From contig CM051455.1 of the NCBI GenBank assembly GCA_028274465.1, positions 98,092,365 through 98,156,364 of the forward strand: DNA of 64,000 bases, read 5' to 3'. The DNA is from Plantago ovata (Eukaryota; Streptophyta; Magnoliopsida; Lamiales; Plantaginaceae). Made by a program: the position numbers and the translations under genes. Each line of letters starts with the position of its first letter. Within the stretch, counting starts at the first letter, position 1. The notes under the pieces are model-generated. The model was not told where the DNA came from, did not search any database, and saw only the letters and a list, made by a program, of their open reading frames with translations. Positions 53,804 through 64,000 of this stretch are shown piece by piece.

Positions 53804-55325
53804 TCTTTTCACATGTCCACTCTCAGCCAACCGAGGCCAAACCGTTCGGTAACATCTAGTATCACTTCTTATTACTCATTCTCTTTTGCTAGGGGCTATC
53901 TTAAGTATCGTAAGGATGTGAACCGTGATGTTAAGTATTGTTTGGCTTTGTGTTGATTAGTATCTTGTTCTTTGTTTGCATTTGCATTTGCACGTTTACT
54001 GCTTTCTTAGATTTTTTAGGTTGCATTCACTACATTCATCCTAGGATAGTCTTGCATGTTTTATATGGAGTTTATTGCCGAATTTTTTTGAACTTTTTTA
54101 TTGGGTAGATTAATTAACTATGCCATTAATCGTATGCTTCATCTCTATGAATTTGTTTGAGGTTTTTCTCGCTTGGCTTGTCACATTTATGTATTGCACT
54201 TAGTTTAGCTTGGTAGTCTCGACATCACTTAGTGGTGTTTTCTCTACTGCGGTTCACGAAGGCCTTTATAATAGGATGATGCATGTTAGGGGTCTTATGG
54301 TTGTTTTCCCGAGTAATTATGTACCTAAGAGGCAACAAGTCTTCACCATGCTTTGAGATTGCTAAATGCCTAGGAAGGACGTAGTGTGAGGTTGTGTGAT
54401 CCTTTGTTTATAACCTATTCTTCCGAATAGGTTTGGGGAGGGGGTTGCACCATCATTAGACTTGTTTTTTGTTTTTTCATTTCCGTATCGTGAGTTTATT
54501 TTTCCTTTTCCGTAAATTTTGTACTCTAACCTATTCTTTCGAATAGGTTTGGGGAAGTCGATGTGAGTCATTTTGTTTCTCTTTTTGTTATGCTACTGCT
54601 GGCTAAAAAAAAAAAATCGAAAAAAAAAAAGACAAAAATTCCAGAAAAAAAAAGAAAAAAAAAAAAGAAAAGACCCCAAAAAAAGCAAAGAAGAGTCCAA
54701 AAAAAAGGAAGCCAAATAGAAGTCTAGCAAAGTGTTGTGTCTCATTTTCCAATTCTTGTAATGTTCGTAATCGTGTTGTAATTTTCTATTTTTTGTCTTT
54801 TGTTTTTGAGTGTCATCTGTTCTAGACCACCCTCGTCCTGCCATTCAGGAAGTGGTGAATAGCTTAAGACTTTACTTAAGAGATGGGTAGAATAGGGGAG
54901 TGTTATCTTTTATAGGGAACCCTCCTTCGTTTGATGAGAGCCAGTACTGGTTCGACCTCTTTGAGGAAAAGTCTTAACATGGTGGAACAGCAGTAAGTCC
55001 TCAGTTTCATAGGCACGGGACAACCATTCGTATCTTAGCATGCTTCATTACGACGTCACTGACTAGGTCCAGGTAGAGAATGTTATGAGAGACTATCTTG
55101 TCTTGACATAAGTGCTTATGTGGATGTGTATAAGTCAATCGAGGTATTCTTCAACCTATATTCATGCTTTGATTTATATGGTTTTTGTTCATATGTTTTT
55201 TGATAGATTCAGTAGATTAGTTCATTTTATTTGGCATGAGACTCCATTTTTTGTGTTGCATTGTTTTTTGCATTAGAGTCTAGCTTAGTTGCTTGAGGAC
55301 AAGCAAAGGTTCGGTTTGGGGAGTT
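53804..55325 (+). other. Element C 3' non-coding region
   Basis: Contains two hairpins CCTATTC-NNNN-GAATAGG, each followed by TTTGGGGA (54412-54444 and 54528-54556), an A/G-rich run (54604-54720), and the polypurine tract GGTTTGGGGAGT ending at 55325. No gene. Confidence 0.75.
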
Positions 55326-56609
55326 TGATGAATGTGTATTTTACACTTTCATTTGAGTCTTTTTCACCTATTTTAGCTATCATCTATGTTAATTTAGCTA
55401 TATTTTAGTGCATTTTATTAGAATAGTGTCACGTTTCCCTTTACTTTTTATTTTACAGGTTTTGGTTGAAAAACGAGGATTTCCGGGCAATTATATTGAA
55501 GTTGACAAGGAATTGGTGTTCCAGAAGCCCATTTGGAGTATCTGAAGATTTCCGGATAGGATTTGGAATCTAGGGGTCGAATCTGGAGGTTAGAAGGCCA
55601 CTAGAAGTCAGAAACCGAGTCCGAAAAGGGGAAAAAATCCAAAAACGCGGAATTCCGCGAATTTTACTCCCGGGCGAATCGCCCGGGACGTGGGGCGAAT
55701 CGCCCGGTGTGTGGGGCCCTTCGCCCCACACAAATTCGAGGCCTATATATAGTTGCTCAGTTTTTCTCCGAAATTCATACTTTTCCAGACCTATTCTCTC
55801 AACTTTCTCTGTAGTTTTAGGGAGGAACTTCCCAGAGCCTGTTCTGGGGGTTCGTAGCTTAGGGGATACTTTTTCATAGCAGTTTGGAGCTTGTAAGATC
55901 GCGATTCTTCGGAGATTGACAACCTTCGGTAACATTGTATCTTACGGTTTATTCTACTTATTTTATATATCTTTCAACATATTTTCTTCTATGATTTCTG
56001 TTGATTGCATGACAACTATGAGTAGCTAAACTTATCGTTGGTGGTAGTATGTGAATTCTTAGCGAAGGGATTGATAATCATGCTAATGGCTATATCGCGC
56101 ATTATACTCCGTGTTATTGCTTTATTTCGTTGATCAGGCGCAGCCTATATCTTCGTATGTTGATTAATTATTATGCACAATTGGACCCTTGTCGACCTAT
56201 GCATATCTATATCTTCGTAGTGTTGAATAATTACGGAACACAACTGGACAATAGTGTTTGACTTGTCAGTATCTATATCTTCGTAGTGTGTGATAATTAC
56301 AACAGGACAATTGATTGATCAAAGATCTCCATGCAAGACCGAGAAATTTACGCATGATTATTAACCCGTTATGCTTTGAAGGATCATACTATCACCAATC
56401 TCCATTATCTGTTAGAAAAACCTTTGCTATTCCGTCTGCTGTTTTTATATTCTAAATTAGATTTGATAAAGCTAGTTATAGTCCTTAGAGAACGACACTC
56501 GAGGTCATTCTACTACTACACTACGGTTTTCGTTGTAGTCGTGAATTGCCTTCTGCTAAATAACAAATTTATTTGATTAATCGGGACCCGACAACTCTTC
56601 GGTTCATCA
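55326..56609 (+). repeat. Element C 3' LTR
   Basis: 1284 bp, TGATGAATG...GGTTCATCA. Cluster 55645-55732, TATATATAG from about 55743. The cluster is one unit shorter than in the 5' LTR. Confidence 0.93.
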
Positions 56610-58359
56610 CCCATCTAAGAGTATTTGGTTGTAAATGCTTTGTTCTTAACAATGATAGAGAATAGTTAAGAACATTTCAACCAAAGGCAGACGAAGCGAT
56701 ATTTCTTGGCTACTCATTGCATAGTAAAGCTTATAGAGTTTACAACAAAAAGGCACAAAAGATCGAAGAATCAGTGCATGTTGTATTCTATGAAAAATCA
56801 CAAGGAGTCCCTACTGAAGAAGAAATATCAAAATGTATGAAGAAATTACTCATACATGAGTAAAGAACTGAATCTGATGCTAGAAATATCAAATCAATTG
56901 AACTACATGATAATTCTGACAATGACACTCCTTCCCCAAGTCATGACAAGATAAATATAGTTCATGATAAAGAATTTTCGGCTAAAGACGCGGTTGCTCC
57001 AGATGTTGCTGAAACTACGCAACTTCCTGTGTCTGCTGACGAGTTACCTCAAACCAGCAATGCTGAACAAGCATTTGCTGATGAACCAATTTCAGAAAAG
57101 ACACAACAAGATACCAGTAGTACTGAACAAGTACATGCTGAAGAGTCACATGCTGAAACGCAAACTTATCCAGATCCAAATAGCAGAAAACCTGTTAATA
57201 AGTGGATTAGAGATCATCCCTCTACGGATATGATTGGTGATATTGACAAACGCCAAGTGACTACATCCAAAGTATCTACTAATCAAAAACTTGTTGAAGA
57301 AGCAAACTTCATTGAAGTAGAAGCTTTGTTCTATTGCTTTGTTTCAGAAATTGAACCCAAGACCATAGAAGAAGCTTTAAAGCATTCTGAATGGATCAAG
57401 GCAATGCAAGAAGAACTGGATCAATTTGAAAGGAACAAAGTCTGAAAACTTGTACCCCTTCCTGAAGGAAAGAAAGCAATTGGTACAAAGTGGGTGTTCA
57501 GAAACAAGCTGAGTGAGTCTGGAGAAGTAACAAGGAACAAAGCACGTTTAGTTGCTCAAGGTTACTGCCAGACTGAAGTATTGGACTATGGTGAGTCTTA
57601 TGCACCAGTCGCAAGATTGGATGCTATTAGACTCTTCTTAGCCATTGCTGCTCATAATGACTTCATTGTTTATCAAATGGATGTTAAAAGTGCATTCCTA
57701 AATGATGAACTTGCTGAAGAAGTCTACCTAGAACAACCCCCTGGCTTTGAACTTCCCTCAGAAACCAAGATGGTATACAAGCTTCAGAAAGCTGTATATG
57801 GTCTAAAGCAAGCACCAAGAGCTTGGTATGATACTTTAGCTAAGTTCTTGCTGGATAATGGTTTCAAGAAATGTGAAGTTGACAAAACCTTATTTACCAT
57901 GAACCATGATGGTAAAATACTCTTAGTCCAGATTTATGTGGATGACATAATATTTGGATCTAAGGACAAGCAACTTTGTGATGATTTTGCCAAACTCATG
58001 ACAAACAAGTTTGAAATGAGTATGATGGGCAAATTGAATTATTTCCTAGGATTGCAAGTCGAGCAATCTCAAAGATGGAATATTCATAAATCAAGCAAAG
58101 TACGCAAGGAAATGCTCATAAAGTTCAGGATCAAAGAGGAAGTAAAACCTGAAAAGATCCCCATGAGCGTTGGCACCAAATTGGCTATAATAAACAAGAT
58201 AAAAGTGTTGATGAAAACAAATATAGGAAGCTCATTGGTTCCTTGCTGTATCTAACAACAAGTAGGCCTGACATTCAGTATGCTATTTGTGTGTGTGCAA
58301 GATTCCAATCTGATCCAAGAGAATCACACTACAAAAAGGCACTCAAGATACTGAAATAT
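56610..58359 (+). pseudogene. SIRE integrase C-terminus, reverse transcriptase and start of RNase H
   Basis: Continues the SIRE pol after element C. 'LRVFGCKCFVLNN', 'FLGYSLHSKAYRVYN', a variable acidic linker (57029-57445), 'WIKAMQEELDQFERN', then RT: '[10 protein letters not shown]', '[20 protein letters not shown]', '[20 protein letters not shown]', '[15 protein letters not shown]', catalytic '[14 protein letters not shown]', '[11 protein letters not shown]'. Stops near 56664, 56863 and 57443; frameshift near 58075. The last bases encode 'RPDIQYAICVCARFQSDPRE' and 'HYKKALKILKY', where Athila LTR D begins. Confidence 0.9.
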
Positions 58360-59032
58360 TGATGAATGTGTATTTTACACTTTCATTTGAGTCTTTTTCA
58401 CCTATTTTAGCTATCCTCTATGTTAATTTAGCTATATTTTAGTGCATTTTATTAGAATAGTGTCACGTTTCCCTTTAGTTAGTATTTTACAGGTTTTGAG
58501 GGAAAAACGAGATTTTTCGGGCAATTATATTGAAGTAGACGAGGAATTGGTGTTCCGAAGGCCTATTTGGAGTATCCGGAAGATTTTTGATAGGATTTGA
58601 AGTCTAAGGGTCGAATCTGAAGGCTAGAAGGTCACTAGAAGGCAAAGACCGAGTCCGAAAAGGAAAAGATATCCAAAACGCGTAAAGGGCCCAAAAAGAC
58701 TCCCGGGCGAGTCGCCCGGGATGTGGGGCGAATCGTCCCACACCAGGCGAATCGCCCGGTGTGTGGGGCCCTTCGCCCCACACCTCCCGAATACCTATAT
58801 ATAGTTGCTCAGTTTTCTCCGTTTTTCATACTTTCTCAGACCTTTTCTCTCACCTTTCTCAGTAGTTTTAGATAGGAATTCTCCAGAGCCTATTCTGGGG
58901 GTTCTTAGCTTAGGAGATACTTTTTCTTAGCGTTTTGGAGCTTGTAAGATCGCGATTCTTCGGAGATTGACAACCTTCGGTAACATTGTATCTTACAGTT
59001 TTTCTATTTTTATTTATAAATCTTTCATCATG
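58360..59032 (+). repeat. Athila LTR D, left part
   Basis: TGATGAATG start at the SIRE RNase H boundary. Cluster 58702-58784, TATATATAG at 58796-58804. Interrupted after 673 bp by element E. Its continuation lies outside the window. Confidence 0.85.
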
Positions 59033-60903
59033 TGATGAATGTGTATTTTACACTTTCATTTGAGTCTTTTTCACCTATTTTAGCTATCCTCTATGTTAAT
59101 TTAGCTATATTTTAGTGCATTTTATTAGAATAGTGTCACGTTTCCCTTTAGTTTTTATTTTACAGGTTTTGGTTGAAAAAGGAGGATTTCCAGGCAATTA
59201 TATTGAAGTTGACAAGGAATTGGTGTTCCAGAAGCCTATTTGGAGTATCTGAAGGTTTCCGGATAGGATTTGGAGTCTAGGGGTCGAATCTGGAGGTTAG
59301 AAGGTGTAATGGCCCGCATCCCACATCGCTTAAGATTGATTGGAATAAAGGGTATATATGTTAGACCACCACTCTCACATGTTATGAGGCCTTTTGGGAG
59401 ATTCCAAAAGCAAATCCGTGCGGGCTCAGGCCTAAAGCGGACAATATCATACTGTGGAGACGTGTGTGGGACCGTCCAGGAGTAACCACGCCGGCCGAAT
59501 TGGTCGGGTCGTTACAAATGGTATCAGAGCCTAGATCAACCCAAAGCCCGCACCGGGTGGACGGTTGGTAAAGGTTATTGTCAGTTTGTAACCCCCACCA
59601 CTTAAAGCGCTCGACGAGGACGACAAGGCTTTAAGGGGGGTAGTTTGTAATGCCCCGCATCCCACATCGCTTAAGACTGATTGGAATAAAGGGTATATAT
59701 GTTAGACCACCACTCTCACATGGTATGAGGCCTTTTGGGTGATTCCAAAAGCAAATCCGTGCGGGTTCAGGCCCAAAGCGGACAATATCATACTGTTGGG
59801 ACGTGTGTGGGTCCGTCCAGGAGTAACCACGCCGGCCAGATTGGTCGGGTCGTTACAAATGGTATCAAAGCCTAGATCAACCCAAAGCCCGCACCGGGTG
59901 GACGATTGGTAAAGGTTATTGTCAGTTTGTCACCCCCACCACTTAAGGCGCTCGACGAGGACGTCGAGGCTTTAAGGGGTGTAGTTTGTAATACCCCGCA
60001 TCCCACATCGCTTAAGATTGATTGGAATAAAGGGTATATATGTTAGACCACCACTCTTACATGATATGAGGCCTTTTGGGTGATTCCAAAAGCAAATCCG
60101 TACGGGCTCAGGCCTAAAGCGGACAATATCATACTGTGGAGACGTGTGTGGGACCGTCCAGGAGTAACCACGCCGGCCGAATTGGTCGGGTCGTTACAAA
60201 TGGTATCAGAGCCTAGATCAACCCAAAGCCCGCACCGGGTGTACGGTTGGTAAAGGTTATTGTCAGTTTGTCACCCCCAACACTTAAGGCGCTCGACGAG
60301 GACGACGAGGCTTTAAGGTGGGTAGTTTGTAATGCCCCGCATCCCACATCGCTTAAGAGTGATTGAAATAAAGGGTATATATGTTAGACCACCACTCTCA
60401 CATGGTATGAAGCCTTTTGGGTGATTCCAAAAGCAAATACGTGCGGGCTCAGGCCTAAAGCGGACAATATCATACTGTGGAGACGTGTGTGGGACCGTCC
60501 AGGAGTAACCACGCCGGCCGAATTGGTCGGGTCGTTACAGAAGGCCACTAGAAGTCAGAAACCGAGTCCGAAAAGGGGAAAAAAATCCAAAAACGCGTCG
60601 AAAACGCGGAATTCCGCGAATTTTACTCCCCGGCGACGTGGGGCGAATCGCCCCACACCAGGCGAATAGCCCGGTGTGTGGGGCCCTTCTCCCCACACAA
60701 ATTCGAGGCCTATATATAGTTGCTCAGTTTTTCTCCGAAATTCATACTTTTCCAGACCTATTCTCTCACCTTTCTCTGTAGTTTTAGGGAGGAACTTCCC
60801 AGAGCCTGTTCTGGGGGTTCGTAGCTTAGGAGACACTTTTTCATAGAAGTTTGGAGCTTGTAAGATTGCGATTCTTCGGAGACTGACGAACTTGGTAACA
60901 TCA
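59033..60903 (+). repeat. Element E 5' LTR with TRIM array and internal deletion
   Basis: 59033-59304 and 60540-60903 are Athila LTR. The LTR jumps from 'ggtaaCAT' directly to 'CATcaaattggcg', losing the segment that in C spans about 48385-49050; a 3-bp CAT microhomology marks the join. The primer site is kept. TATA at 60711-60719. Confidence 0.85.
59305..60539 (+). mobile_element. Tandem TRIM array: four LTRs, three internal domains
   Basis: LTRs 59305-59516, 59646-59857, 59987-60198 and 60328-60539, each 212 bp (TGTAATG...GTCGTTACA; the third begins TGTAATA); internal domains 59517-59645, 59858-59986 and 60199-60327, each 129 bp. Exact 341-bp period. Met-tRNA primer sites (TGGTATCA...) open each internal domain and GGGG-rich tracts close them. 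One target duplication, GAAGG (59300-59304, 60540-60544), flanks the whole array, so it entered as a unit or grew in place by unequal exchange. No coding capacity and no 5S-like domain. Confidence 0.95.
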
Positions 60904-60906
60904 AAT

Positions 60907-60924
60907 TGGCGCCGTTGCCGGGGA
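60907..60924 (+). promoter_or_regulatory. Primer binding site, tRNA-Asp, element E
   Basis: TGGCGCCGTTGCCGGGGA, perfect Athila-type site. Confidence 0.92.
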
Positions 60925-61048
60925 CTATACTCCTTTTTTCTGTTTAATTTGTTTATATTTTCAGCATTCAATTCCTAATTCTATTAGTTTTAGTTTTCCT
61001 TTTTAATCTCTATCTAATACTGCTTTCCTAGTCTGTTACAGATAGTGT

Positions 61049-63208
61049 ATGCCACATACACGATCTAGGGGAACACCGCTTGCTGATTCAATTGCTGAGA
61101 TCGACAGACTCTACCACCAAAGAAGGCGACTACTTCAAAGGCGTGAACTAGAGGAAATAGAGGATACCAATTTCTCTGAATCTCTACACAGTCTTTTCAA
61201 GGAAATCGACGGAATGGCAGAAGCTAGACCACTAAAAGCATGGGTTCAACCCTCCAAGGATCGTATGAGGGGACCGGCGATTGTTCTTTCGTCTGCAACT
61301 CGAGATCTAGAAATCAAGAACCACGCGTTCCAACAACTTCCGAGGTTCTATGGCTTAGCAAGGGAAGATGTGATGGGGTACTTGCACGATATCGATGATT
61401 TCGTCAATCAACTCCCACGACCCGGAGCTGAAATAACAACGGATGAGTGACGGATGAAGGTTTTTGCTATGGGACTTGGCGACAGAGCCAAGTCATGGTT
61501 GAGTTCTCTACCAGCAGGCTCGCTGGACACTTGGGATAAGGTTTTTTCAACTTTCATGGAAAAATACTTCCCTCACACCTTGACTACCGCGCTGAAGGCG
61601 CAAATCACTGGATTCAAACAAGACTATGATGAGACCATCTACACCGCGTTTGAGAGATTCCAAGATCTCACGAACAAGTGCCCTCACCATGGTTTTGAAC
61701 TTTCTGACCTAGTCCGACACTTCTACAATGGACTAACCTTCGAGAACCAACAAGTGGTGGATTTCCAATGCCGAGGCAATATTTGGGAGGAAACTGCAGA
61801 AGCCGTCTGGGCAGTTTTCGAAAGGCTTGCTAAGGATTCGCAGTTCGAGGACCCAAGAGCGATGGTTAGGAGACGTGGACCTGAAGCTCCACCGACTCAA
61901 GAAGCCCCTATGTATAGGGGGAATGGGGATCAATTCGAGTGCTTTACCAACGAATTGAAGCAAGTCCTCAAGAGCGCCACTGGAACAACTGTTTCGAACG
62001 AAGTATGCCGAATATGCAAGTACTATGGGCATGGGGCTCATATGTGTAGATCGGAGCTTGCGTATGATGATGGCAACTGGGCTCGAGGAGGCGAAGAGGA
62101 AGCCTTTGCTACGGAATTTGGTACTCAAGAAGCTAGCTACGGACAAGACGGTAGGAATCCTCGAGGTGGATTTTGGAGAAGAGGGTTCCGAAACAATCAA
62201 GGATATGCACCGGCTAGCCAAACTTATGGAACTAACCAAGACCGTAGTAGGCATAACTATGGTAATGACCACTGCGAAAACCCCGCTCCGAAAGAGCCAC
62301 CGAAGTCGAAGTCGGCTCAACTGATGGAGAACTTGTAAAAGATGGTTGATCACACCCAAAGTTTTCTCAAACGTTATGAAGAAGATTCTTAGAAGACTAG
62401 GGCAAGGCTTGATAGGTTGGAAGAAAGCACTAGGCTTGCCCATCAAAAGATGCAAGAATTGATCGACCGAGGAGCAAGTAGGGAACAAGGCAAACTGCCT
62501 AGCAACCCTGAGAAGTCAAATTCCATTACATTGGCTGATGATCTACCTGTCGAAATCACCATCAAGAAGGTTGCTAAGTGCGAGTGTTGCAAGAAGGAAG
62601 TACTCCCACAGGCTAAGGAAGAAGAGAAGGACCTTGGTTCTGACGAGAGTGATGAGGAGCAAGAGGATCCCGAGCCACTCCCTAAAAGTTTCGATGTTAA
62701 GGTCAGGATTGGTGAGCTTGAAGATGTCCGTGCCACACTAGACACGGGATCCTACTCTAACGTACTCCCTTTGAATGTGTTTGAAAAGAGTAGCCTTGGA
62801 AAACTATCTGAGCATAGGGCTATTGTGCAACTGGCGGATGGATCCTTTGTGAGACCCGAAGGCGTTATGAAAAATGTGTTGGTCAAGATTGGTGAAGCTT
62901 CTGTATACACCAATTTTGTAGTTATGCCGGCGTCTGCACCTGGGACGGGGGATGTCATTCTCTTGGGGCGAACGTTCTTGACTAAGCTACGCTCCATGAT
63001 GGACATCTACCAAAGAACTTGCACTATTGAAGTGGATGGCAAGCAACACGTGTTGCAAGCCATATCTGATCCACCTGATCCGCCTGATATTTCTTACACT
63101 ACTCACTACTGTGGTCTTGCAGCCTATGTTCTTTCTTATTCACAGGTTTGTGGCATGAGGAGGAGATCCATGAAGGGGAAGTCTAGTACCCGCAGAAAGA
63201 AGAGCTAG
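61049..63208 (+). pseudogene. Athila gag-protease (element E), three in-frame stops
   Basis: One 720-codon frame with TGA at 61448-61450, TAA at 62336-62338 and TAG near 62390. Same domains as C: 'YDETIYTAFERFQDLTNKCP', zinc knuckle CRICKYYGHGAHMC, protease 'DVRATLDTGSYSNVLPLNVF' and 'GTGDVILLGRTFLTKLRSMM'. It runs on to 'SYSQVCGMRRRSMKGKSSTR' and a Lys/Arg tail, the segment cut by a stop in C. RT does not follow. Confidence 0.92.
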
Positions 63209-64000
63209 GCGCAGACAGGAGTCAAGTCAAAGACTTTAAACAATGGCGCTATCCGGGAGGCAACCCGGGAGTCTTTATCGCTTTCTTTACCGCTTTATTG
63301 CATGCATTCATTCTTGAACAATTTGCTCCTCATATGTGAATTTGTTCATCTCTGTATCGTATGTGCTTATGTTATGTTTGAGTGAGATTTTTCGTGTGGT
63401 TTTATGAAAAAATTGGTTCCGGGGATTAAAAACCGTATTTTTTGTCGAAACGACCGTCTCCCCACATCGGGGAGCGGGGGGCGAATCGCCCCGTGTGGGG
63501 CGACTCGCCCCACGGTCCCAGAAAGATAAAAACGCGGCTTCTTTCCCCTTCAGCTCATTTTCTTCATTCTTTCCACCTTCTTCTCCCCAAAAACCGAGAA
63601 TTGCGAAAATAACTTCATAACTTCTTCATTTCTTCACCAAATTTAGTGTTATTTAGCTTCAATCGAAGCCTATTACATGATCTATCTTTTCATCCGAACT
63701 GATTTCTCCCTAGTGCATTAGTTTTTCAAATCTGAGGTATTTTCTTATGAACCCTAATTTTCAAATTTGGGGGTTTTCTAATTTGAGCTTCAATTATGCT
63801 TATATGATGCATGGGTAGGTTGTTTGTGTGATTAGAAGCATTATTTACTGTCAGTTGCATGCTTAATTATGCTTGGATTGTTGATTTGGGAATTTTGCTA
63901 CTAGATGATATATCTTGTTATGCAATATATCTTGTTCTTTGATTTCTTGCATATGATTGTGTTTATTGATGTAATGATGATGGATTTGATGATAGAGTGA
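63209..64000 (+). other. Element E region after protease: hairpin, internal cluster, intron-like donor
   Basis: Non-coding and collinear with 51310-52170 of C: CCGGG-AGGCAA-CCCGG hairpin (63255-63270), palindrome cluster (63458-63513), 'gataaaaacg' TATA-like box (about 63526), donor CTGAG|GTATT at 63737. The 3' ORF lies beyond the window. Confidence 0.65.

Larger units (their letters stand above)
47743..56609 (+). mobile_element. Athila-type derivative C, complete, gag-protease plus 3' ORF, no RT/RNase H/integrase
   Basis: 8867 bp. LTRs 47743-49056 and 55326-56609; duplication CCCAT at 47738-47742 and 56610-56614; tRNA-Asp-type primer site 49059-49076 (GGCGACG where F and E have GGCGCCG). 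Order: gag-protease (49202-51298), palindrome cluster (51618-51694), intron-like segment (51923-52460), plant-transposon-like ORF (52466-53803), hairpins, A-rich run, polypurine tract. With both ends intact and no RT, RNase H or integrase sequence, it is a true non-autonomous form. It lies in the SIRE integrase; removing it rejoins '...PPNITH' to 'LRVFGCKCF'. Confidence 0.93.
59033..64000 (+). mobile_element. Athila-type derivative E, partial (runs off window)
   Basis: 5' LTR 59033-60903 (enlarged by a TRIM array and shortened by a deletion), primer site 60907-60924, gag-protease 61049-63208, internal palindrome cluster 63458-63513, intron-like donor at 63737. Closely similar to C throughout. 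RT is absent after protease, as in C and F. Confidence 0.9.

Noticed and set aside
59270-60669. CRISPR-like or satellite array in the 341-bp repeats
   Set aside because: Units have TG...CA ends, primer sites, purine tracts and a flanking target duplication: TRIM LTRs and internal domains, not spacers or satellite.

Overview
The window is plant nuclear DNA, most likely from a dicot, made almost entirely of LTR retrotransposons nested inside one another. I found no convincing host gene, tRNA gene, CRISPR array or bacterial feature. The plant assignment rests on Ty1/copia elements of Angela/TAR type and SIRE type, Ty3/gypsy elements of Athila type (primer site matching plant tRNA-Asp), a Cassandra TRIM carrying 5S rRNA-like sequence, and a probable chromovirus solo LTR. 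Lineage names come from recalled motifs, not from a database search.

Layout. 1-1227: end of a minus-strand Athila-like LTR. 1228-1686 and 12246-about 12790: an unclassified LTR-like repeat, split by copia copy A (1687-12245, minus, 5-bp target duplication GTCGG). The right LTR of copy A contains a complete Cassandra TRIM (11549-12239, duplication CTATC). About 12900-36756: the env-like 3' gene of a SIRE-type element on the plus strand, split by a solo LTR (13682-16218) and by copia copy B (16487-33277, minus, duplication AACAC). Copy B contains a minus-strand Athila derivative (element F, 23759-31611). 36757-43546: two opposed Athila fragments, H (plus) and G (minus), left by insertion and deletion. 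43597-58359: SIRE LTR, primer site, gag, protease, integrase and reverse transcriptase, split by Athila derivative C (47743-56609, duplication CCCAT). 58360-64000: Athila LTR D, interrupted by Athila derivative E, whose LTR carries a four-LTR tandem TRIM array (59305-60539, duplication GAAGG). E runs off the window.

Almost all coding capacity is broken. Copia copy B is the best preserved: it keeps a gag zinc knuckle, a complete integrase DDE triad, YVDD reverse transcriptase and RNase H, with one frameshift in gag and one in-frame TAG between integrase and RT. Athila derivatives C and F carry gag-protease and a separate 3' ORF but no RT, RNase H or integrase, so they would depend on a partner in trans; H keeps an integrase of that lineage.

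The most interesting signals are regulatory or RNA-level. (1) A TAG followed at once by a perfect 7-bp GC stem-loop is shared by both copia copies at the integrase/RT boundary. (2) The copia leader has four tandem hairpins whose stems change in a compensating way. (3) Athila-type elements carry clusters of GGCGAATCGCC-like palindromes just upstream of the LTR TATA box and again inside the element, ahead of a conserved intron-like segment of about 535 nt and a 3' ORF that differs between copies. (4) The SIRE copy has intron-like segments, one of which would bring gag and pol into a common frame. (5) Two TRIM types share one 129-bp internal domain but have different LTR bodies, and one forms an exact 341-bp-period array.
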